64,000 nt of DNA from NCBI RefSeq assembly GCF_026210795.1, contig NC_089441.1:1922001-1986000 (forward strand), in the 5' to 3' direction. The notes under the pieces are model-generated. The model saw nothing but the letters and a program-made list of their open reading frames with translations, had not been told where the DNA came from and did not search any database. Below, piece after piece: positions 58,981 through 64,000 of this stretch. The position numbers and the translations under genes are program-made. Source of the DNA: Rhizophagus irregularis (lineage: Eukaryota > Glomeromycota > Glomeromycetes > Glomerales > Glomeraceae). The first letter of the stretch is position 1, and the number at the start of each line of letters is the position of its first letter.

Positions 58981-59430
58981 GATTTTCACGGCTGCGCCGT
59001 GAAAATCACGATATTTATGCGACACGTGAAATAACTCTTTTATCTCATGGAGAATAACGTGATAAGTATAAAAAGTATAAATAAACTTTAAAAACACGTG
59101 AGCATGAAAAATATCATCAGAAAAATTACAGACATGAATATATGGCGACTAATTAGTAAACATGAGATAAGTAATACTAGTTATGTAATAGTTATTTCAC
59201 GGGGAGTCATGATTTTCACGGCTGCGCCGTGAAAATCATGATATTTATGCGACACGTGAATAACTCTTTTATTTCATGGAGACTAACGTCCATTGATGGC
59301 ATTGATGGGAGAGAATAAGAGAGGTATAAATAAACTATAAAAATACGTGAGCATGAAAATATCATCAGAAAAATTACAGGCATGAATATATCATCAAAAA
59401 AATCACTGGCGACCAATCAGTAAACATGGG
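58981..59430. repeat. 230-bp tandem duplication headed by a palindrome
   Basis: Two copies begin with the hairpin GATTTTCACGG-CTGCG-CCGTGAAAATC (58981-59007 and 59211-59237; the second is extended by AT on both sides) and continue with ATATTTATGCGACACGTGAA, AACTCTTTTAT, GTGAGCATGAAAA and ATATCATCAGAAAAATTACA. The distance between copies is 230 bp. The second copy has small insertions (ATTGATGG repeats). No gene is inside. Confidence 0.75.
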
Positions 59431-59439
59431 ATAAAAAAT

Positions 59440-60810
59440 AATTCCGACACCAAGATCCAAATCCCGGTTGAAACAAAATTCCAATAGCGATAAATCCTGA
59501 CAGTTAAAAATCTTGACAGTCAAAAATCCAGTAGTTTTTTTTTAAAAAAAAATCAAAAAAAAAAAATTTCCAACTAAGCATTAAGCGTATAATTTTAAAT
59601 GCTGTAGCGCAGTAACCGGTCTCCTTTCACGAAAAATCACGTGATATTTTCATCACCGGCGTTACACACCTCCACTTTCAGTCTTTCACTAAATATTCTG
59701 GGAACTGTGCGCCACACTATTTCGTGACATTTTTTGATAGTACGCATGGTCATATCCGCCGATTTGCGGAATTTGCCGATCATCAATTATGTGGCGCAGT
59801 ACCGATTAAAATCGATCAAAACCCGTTCCTACGTAAGAAAAAATTTTAAAAATATATAAAAAAAAACCTTTAAGACCTCTCCCAAAATATTTACCTCTTT
59901 AACCCGAAACCAGTAGAAGGAGTTTCTAGAAAAAAAGGGAAAAAAATATTATAAAGTTAGTTTATTAAAAAAAGAAAGAAAAACTTTACAAAAATACAGA
60001 ATATTTAATGATTTAACGAAAAAAAATTAACTGAAAAATAATTAATAATAAATATCAAATAGATTATAATTAAACAACTAATCAATACATAATTTAATTT
60101 CGCTAAATCATTGTTATTAATATTTAGAGTTATATCTTTATTGAAAGATTTTTTTGAATAATTTTGCTTTCTAAATAAATTTTTTTTATAAACTATAAAA
60201 AATAAAATAAAATAACAGTTCCAAGTTGTGTCTAATGTAAAATAATTACTAATATACTTGCAAAAATTCTCAACTTACTTGATGTAAAAACTGGTTGAAA
60301 AGTTGATGGGGGAGTTGATGGGGAGTTTAATAGGGAGTTTACGAAAGAAAAAAATTTTTTTAACGCAACTTTTTGTTGAAGTAATTTCTTGATATCTGTC
60401 ATATGATCATGTAGTACAAGTGTGATCATTTTTGCAAAACTTAATTTACCTAATTTTTATTAAATTATTGTCAAATTCCTTAATTTAGACGAATTTTGTT
60501 AATTCCGCAGATCGACGGATATGTACGCAGGGGATGTCCTAGTCTTAATTAACTATTTGATTAATGTAATTTTTTGTTAATATTAATGCAAATTATTTGT
60601 ATGGTTTAACTAATGCTACTATATTAATTAATGAAAAAATTTTTTTTTTTTTTAATTGAAAGGAATATGTACAGTAAATTACTAGATTATTGATCTCTAA
60701 AATTAGATAAAAATTAACTAATCTCAAATTCGAATCAGGATTTCGTATTTATCGGGATTTTTGATGCCGGGGTTATGGACTGTCGATATTATGGTTGTCA
60801 GGATTTTTGG
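59440..60810. mobile_element. Possible 1.4-kb element with degenerate inverted ends
   Basis: ATAAATCCTGACAG and AAATCCCGG near 59460-59520 have inverted counterparts near 60725-60805 (CTGTCAGGATTT-like and CGGGATTT). A second inverted pair further in is CATATCCGCCGATTTGCGGA (59752) against the reverse complement of TCCGCAGATCGACGGATATG (60503). The interior has no coding potential that I can see. The nested inverted pairs suggest an old non-autonomous transposon; the boundaries are approximate. Confidence 0.35.
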
Positions 60811-61366
60811 GAGATCCCATTTTAAGACATATCAACATTACAAATTATATTTAACATTGAAAATGTTTATTGCAAAAAAATATTGTTGATTTCTCATATT
60901 CAAGAATATAATATAATGGCGTTCTGGTAAAATTTTAAATGTATTTATTATTTTCATTTTCGTTATTTTTGTTATTTTATTATTTTTTATATTTGTTTAT
61001 AGTTGAGGACTAATAACGGAGGAACTAGAGAAAACATCAACGAGTTGAGTATTTGACCTTTTTCTTGTTAACATTTTCAATTAGGTTAGAGATTTGGGAT
61101 TATCCTGACATTACTGACATTACGGAATTTCAATATTTTCAATATTGTAATTATATATATTTAAGGTAATTTTTCACAAATTTTTATAATTTTTCCCGCA
61201 AGAATAAAATGCGTACCTAATTTAATCACGTGATATACAGATTTCCCTAGCGACACCATAAAACGCATATATTTATTATAGTAATACGGGGACTGATGTA
61301 ATAGTGATTATAAAGAGGTTATTTTATATATAATAAAGACTAATACATGTATATGATGTTAATTTA
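60811..61366. other. AT-rich spacer
   Basis: No gene seen. A short GACATTACTGACATTACGG direct repeat lies near 61106-61125. Confidence 0.45.
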
Positions 61367-62290
61367 TTACAAGACAAACAAATTTTTTTGTAAATAATGA
61401 GAATTTTCCTTAATGAAGTAAGTTATTTCAGAAACCAAATAATTTAAAAGAATGATTAATAAAGAAACCAGTGGAGAAGTATATATAAAAAAACCTAAAG
61501 TACAACTTATAAATTTTGCTTTACATACAATTTTAATATTCTCTGGCAAATCATAATCATAATTACAATTAAAAGGTATTTTACCAAGATTTAAATCTGG
61601 AACTCTATATCTTAACCCAACTATCAAATGTGTATATGTATATGTATTAGTTATTAATATACGTATAGTAAGGGAAATAGTTTAAAAATTATTATTATAC
61701 TTACATAATAAACTAATAATAACATTAGATGTAACAGGAGTTCTATTATTTATAACTAATTTTTAATAAGATTAAATAGATATGACAAAAAATCAATTTT
61801 ATTTATACTCACATAGAGATAAAAAAGACATAAATATTTTCTTCATTGACATTATATGGATAAATTAATACTAAAAAATTAATGTAATTTTAATTAATAT
61901 CTAAATCTAATAATAAAGTATATGTCCAACTTACTGTAACTTAGTGATGAAAGAATCCACAAAAAATAGCTATGGCCAATTATTAAATTAATTTAGTTGA
62001 CACATTTAAATTAAAGTATTATGTAAAGTGTAAAATAATAATATATGAAAATACTTACAAAGAGCTTGTATATATCGTAAGAAACATACATATCTTTATG
62101 TCATGGTCATTATAATCTCCAATTTTACGTAAAGTTATCAAATACCAAATTTCTTTATTTTACAAATAAAATATATTTAATATAAAATAAATTATTAAGA
62201 AAGATAATTTACAAGTCTCATACCTGCACAAATACATGCAATTAAATAAAGAACATAAAAAATTTTAATAATAATAATATAAGCTTTCAT
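61367..62290 (-). CDS. Small four-helix membrane protein, copy 2, six exons
   Basis: My model is exons 62290-62224, 62152-62059, 61969-61935, 61870-61813, 61742-61705 and 61620-61367, all introns GT-AG with agreeing phases, 181 residues. Four hydrophobic segments are predicted: N-terminal IIIIIKIFYVLYLIACICA (signal peptide or first helix), FLTIYTSSFYFLWILSSLSY, VFFISITPVTSNVIISLL and TLGFFIYTSPLVSLLIILL. Between helices 3 and 4 is the conserved PFNCNYDYDLPENIK-x-x-CKAKF, whose two cysteines could form a disulfide; the tail is LQKNLFVL. Copy 3 repeats the same intron phases and exon 1 and 5 lengths, which strongly supports the model. The topology recalls MARVEL-like tetraspan proteins, but I do not recognise the family. 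Confidence 0.65.
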
Positions 62291-62839
62291 GGTTTAATCA
62301 ACAAATACTAAGTAATTTTTTTTCTTTTAAAAAAAAAAAACTTTGAGGTATGAAAACATCATGCCATTCTTAACATGGTATATACTATATTTGAGGAGCG
62401 AGTTTAGAATCAGGTTGGTAAAATTGGTGTCTCACGCCTAAACTTTAATTTCACATGATAAACGGCGACTTTACCTTATCATTTTGCCAAAAAAGGAAAT
62501 AAAATAATAAGATTTCGGTGTAACAAAATTTTCGTCATTTTATGATATACGGACCAAAATGTTAATTTTATACGCAAGTACAACATGCAGAAGGGATAGA
62601 GATGTCATACTTTAATATGTAAATGTTTAGTATAATATGCGATACTAGCAACTAATTATGTAATACATTTCAAATTTACTATCAGCATCAAAATTTTGAT
62701 ACGATTACGAAAATCGAATTTTCTATATTGACTAATCTTTTAAGGTGGATATTCTTAGGTTTATTTGCTGCTTATTTAACATATGATTAATGATCCCGAC
62801 GTAGAATTAACATTATGTCAAAAATTTTATAATAATTAA
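62291..62839. other. Intergenic region between copies 2 and 3
   Basis: It holds the 5' flank of copy 2 and the 3' flank of copy 3. AT-rich with no further open frame. Confidence 0.45.
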
Positions 62840-63727
62840 TTATAAGACGAACAAATTTCTTTGTAAACTATTGGAAATTCTCTTAGTTACGTTTGAAATC
62901 AAAAAATATAAAGGAATTAATAAAGAAAATGCGTATAACGAAAAACCCAAAGTGTAACTTATAAATCTTCTTCTGCACGCAATTTTAATATTTTCTGATA
63001 CATTATAGCTAAAATTGCAATTAAAAGGAACTTCTTCACGAATAAAATTTGGAATAAAATATCTTAGTCCTAAATAAATGTACATATATACAGTAGATTA
63101 GTCATTGCATGTATTTAATAATATATACTAATAATAAATAATTTGAACTTACCAAAAAAATTGAATATAAAACTAGCCAAAATACTAATACTGTCATGTA
63201 TAATTAATTTTTTAATAAATTAAATTGATATGACAAAGAATGCAAACAATTTTATTTATACTTACAGAGTATATATGAATAAATTATAGAGGGTATCATC
63301 ACCATCACTGTCATATTTGGTATATAGTACTAAAAGATAAATAGAATTTTAATTATATAGAAACTAATAATGAAAGTATCAATATTCAACAAGTTTATAA
63401 CTTACCAAATATTATTAGGAAAATATTTCCAATAAAATAACTATGATTAAATATAAATAATACATTTAAATTAAAAAATCGTAAAATGTAAATAATAATA
63501 ATACACGAAATTACTTACAGAATGTCTGAATATATAATAATACCTCCAATTTTATGTAAAGATACCAAATACCAAATTTCTATATATATATATTTTTTTT
63601 TTCATAAATATAAATAAATCTAAATTTGATAATTAAGAAAAAACGGTACAAATCTCATACCTGTGCCAATACATGCAATGAAGTAAAGAACAAAAATAAT
63701 TTTAATAATAATAATAGAAACTTTCAT
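62840..63727 (-). CDS. Small four-helix membrane protein, copy 3, six exons, possible frameshift
   Basis: Exons by homology to copy 2: 63727-63661, 63579-63519, 63440-63407, 63329-63266, 63190-63153 and 63069-62840. Exons 1 and 5 have the same lengths as in copy 2 (67 and 38 bp). Exon 3 is 34 bp instead of 35, which breaks the frame unless splicing differs or the sequence has a one-base error. Readable parts are IIIIIKIIFVLYFIACI, EIWYLVSLHKIG, YTKYDSDGDDTLYNLF, LISILASFIFNFFGLRY, PFNCNFSYNVSENIK-x-x-CRRRF and TLGFSLYAFSLLIPLYFLI, ending LQRNLFVL. It may be a young pseudogene or an active gene. Confidence 0.55.
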
Positions 63728-64000
63728 GGTTAAAGTCTGATTATAATACAAAATCTTGCTCTTCTTTATATAATATTTTTTCTTGTGAATTTTCGATTTT
63801 TTTTAAATAAAGAACGATTTTATTTTTATTATTACTATGGAAATAAAACAATTGGTGTCATGTCGTCATTTGTATAACATGAGATTTCTTTGTATGTGTC
63901 TATGTGACGCACAACGCCTTAACATCATTTTCTAATATGGTAAGGTATACAAGGCAACTAAAAACAGTATATTAAAACATTAAAGCTAATATTTATCATC
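63728..64000. other. Upstream region of copy 3
   Basis: A run of sequence (TCTTGTGAA, AAATAAAGAACG, AATAAAACAA, TGTCGTC) resembles the region upstream of copy 1 (58615-58740), so a promoter segment was duplicated with the genes. The window ends inside this spacer. Confidence 0.45.

Noticed and set aside
59216-59416. 66-codon minus-strand frame
   Set aside because: It lies in the 230-bp repeat and is not kept in the first copy.

Overview
The window looks like a piece of a strongly AT-rich fungal nuclear genome, most likely an arbuscular mycorrhizal fungus (Glomeromycotina, Rhizophagus-like). The reasons are short GT-AG introns, a eukaryotic tRNA with internal promoter boxes, AT-rich spacers full of small transposon relics, and above all an expanded family of BTB-BACK-TLDc proteins next to F-box proteins, which is a known feature of Rhizophagus gene content. 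The species call is inference from family content, not from a search.

Layout. 1-4.3 kb: the 3' end of one BTB-BACK-TLDc gene, a degenerate copy, and a five-exon gene in which a ricin-type beta-trefoil lectin domain is fused in front of BTB-BACK-TLDc. 4.3-11.4 kb: mostly non-coding, with one decayed coding region. 11.4-18.5 kb: one BTB-BACK-TLDc gene, then two paralogous intron-less F-box genes that share an upstream module; a small inverted-repeat element abuts that module in the first. 20.1-21.8 kb: a five-exon P-loop NTPase with a presequence-like N-terminus. 22.7-33.7 kb: four tandem minus-strand BTB-BACK-TLDc units (two intact, two broken) with homologous spacers, plus several inverted-repeat elements and an intron-less tRNA-Leu(CAA). 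33.8-37.9 kb: a retroposon-like insert and low-complexity DNA. 38-48.5 kb: four plus-strand BTB-BACK-TLDc copies, one broken by a 295-bp fold-back element; a 5'-truncated LINE with an 11-bp target duplication lies between copies. 51-56.6 kb: two more BTB-BACK-TLDc genes flanking a DUF7918-like protein with a charged repeat tail. 57-64 kb: tandem repeats and a tandem family of small multi-exon genes predicted to encode four-helix membrane proteins, which no single open frame reveals.

Functionally, BTB-BACK proteins are typically substrate adaptors of Cullin-3 ubiquitin ligases and F-box proteins are adaptors of SCF ligases, so the region is rich in candidate ubiquitin-ligase recognition subunits. 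Fourteen BTB-BACK-TLDc copies are visible (nine intact, one cut by the window edge, four broken). They share one intron at the same codon and phase (AG|A after the BTB core), which shows common descent, with ongoing duplication, decay, chimera formation and transposon insertion.

The two items I would follow first are the lectin-BTB-BACK-TLDc fusion (2021-4322) and the tandem four-helix membrane protein family (58.2-63.7 kb). A third is a family of short elements ending in CCCTATAAAA with 3-bp target duplications.
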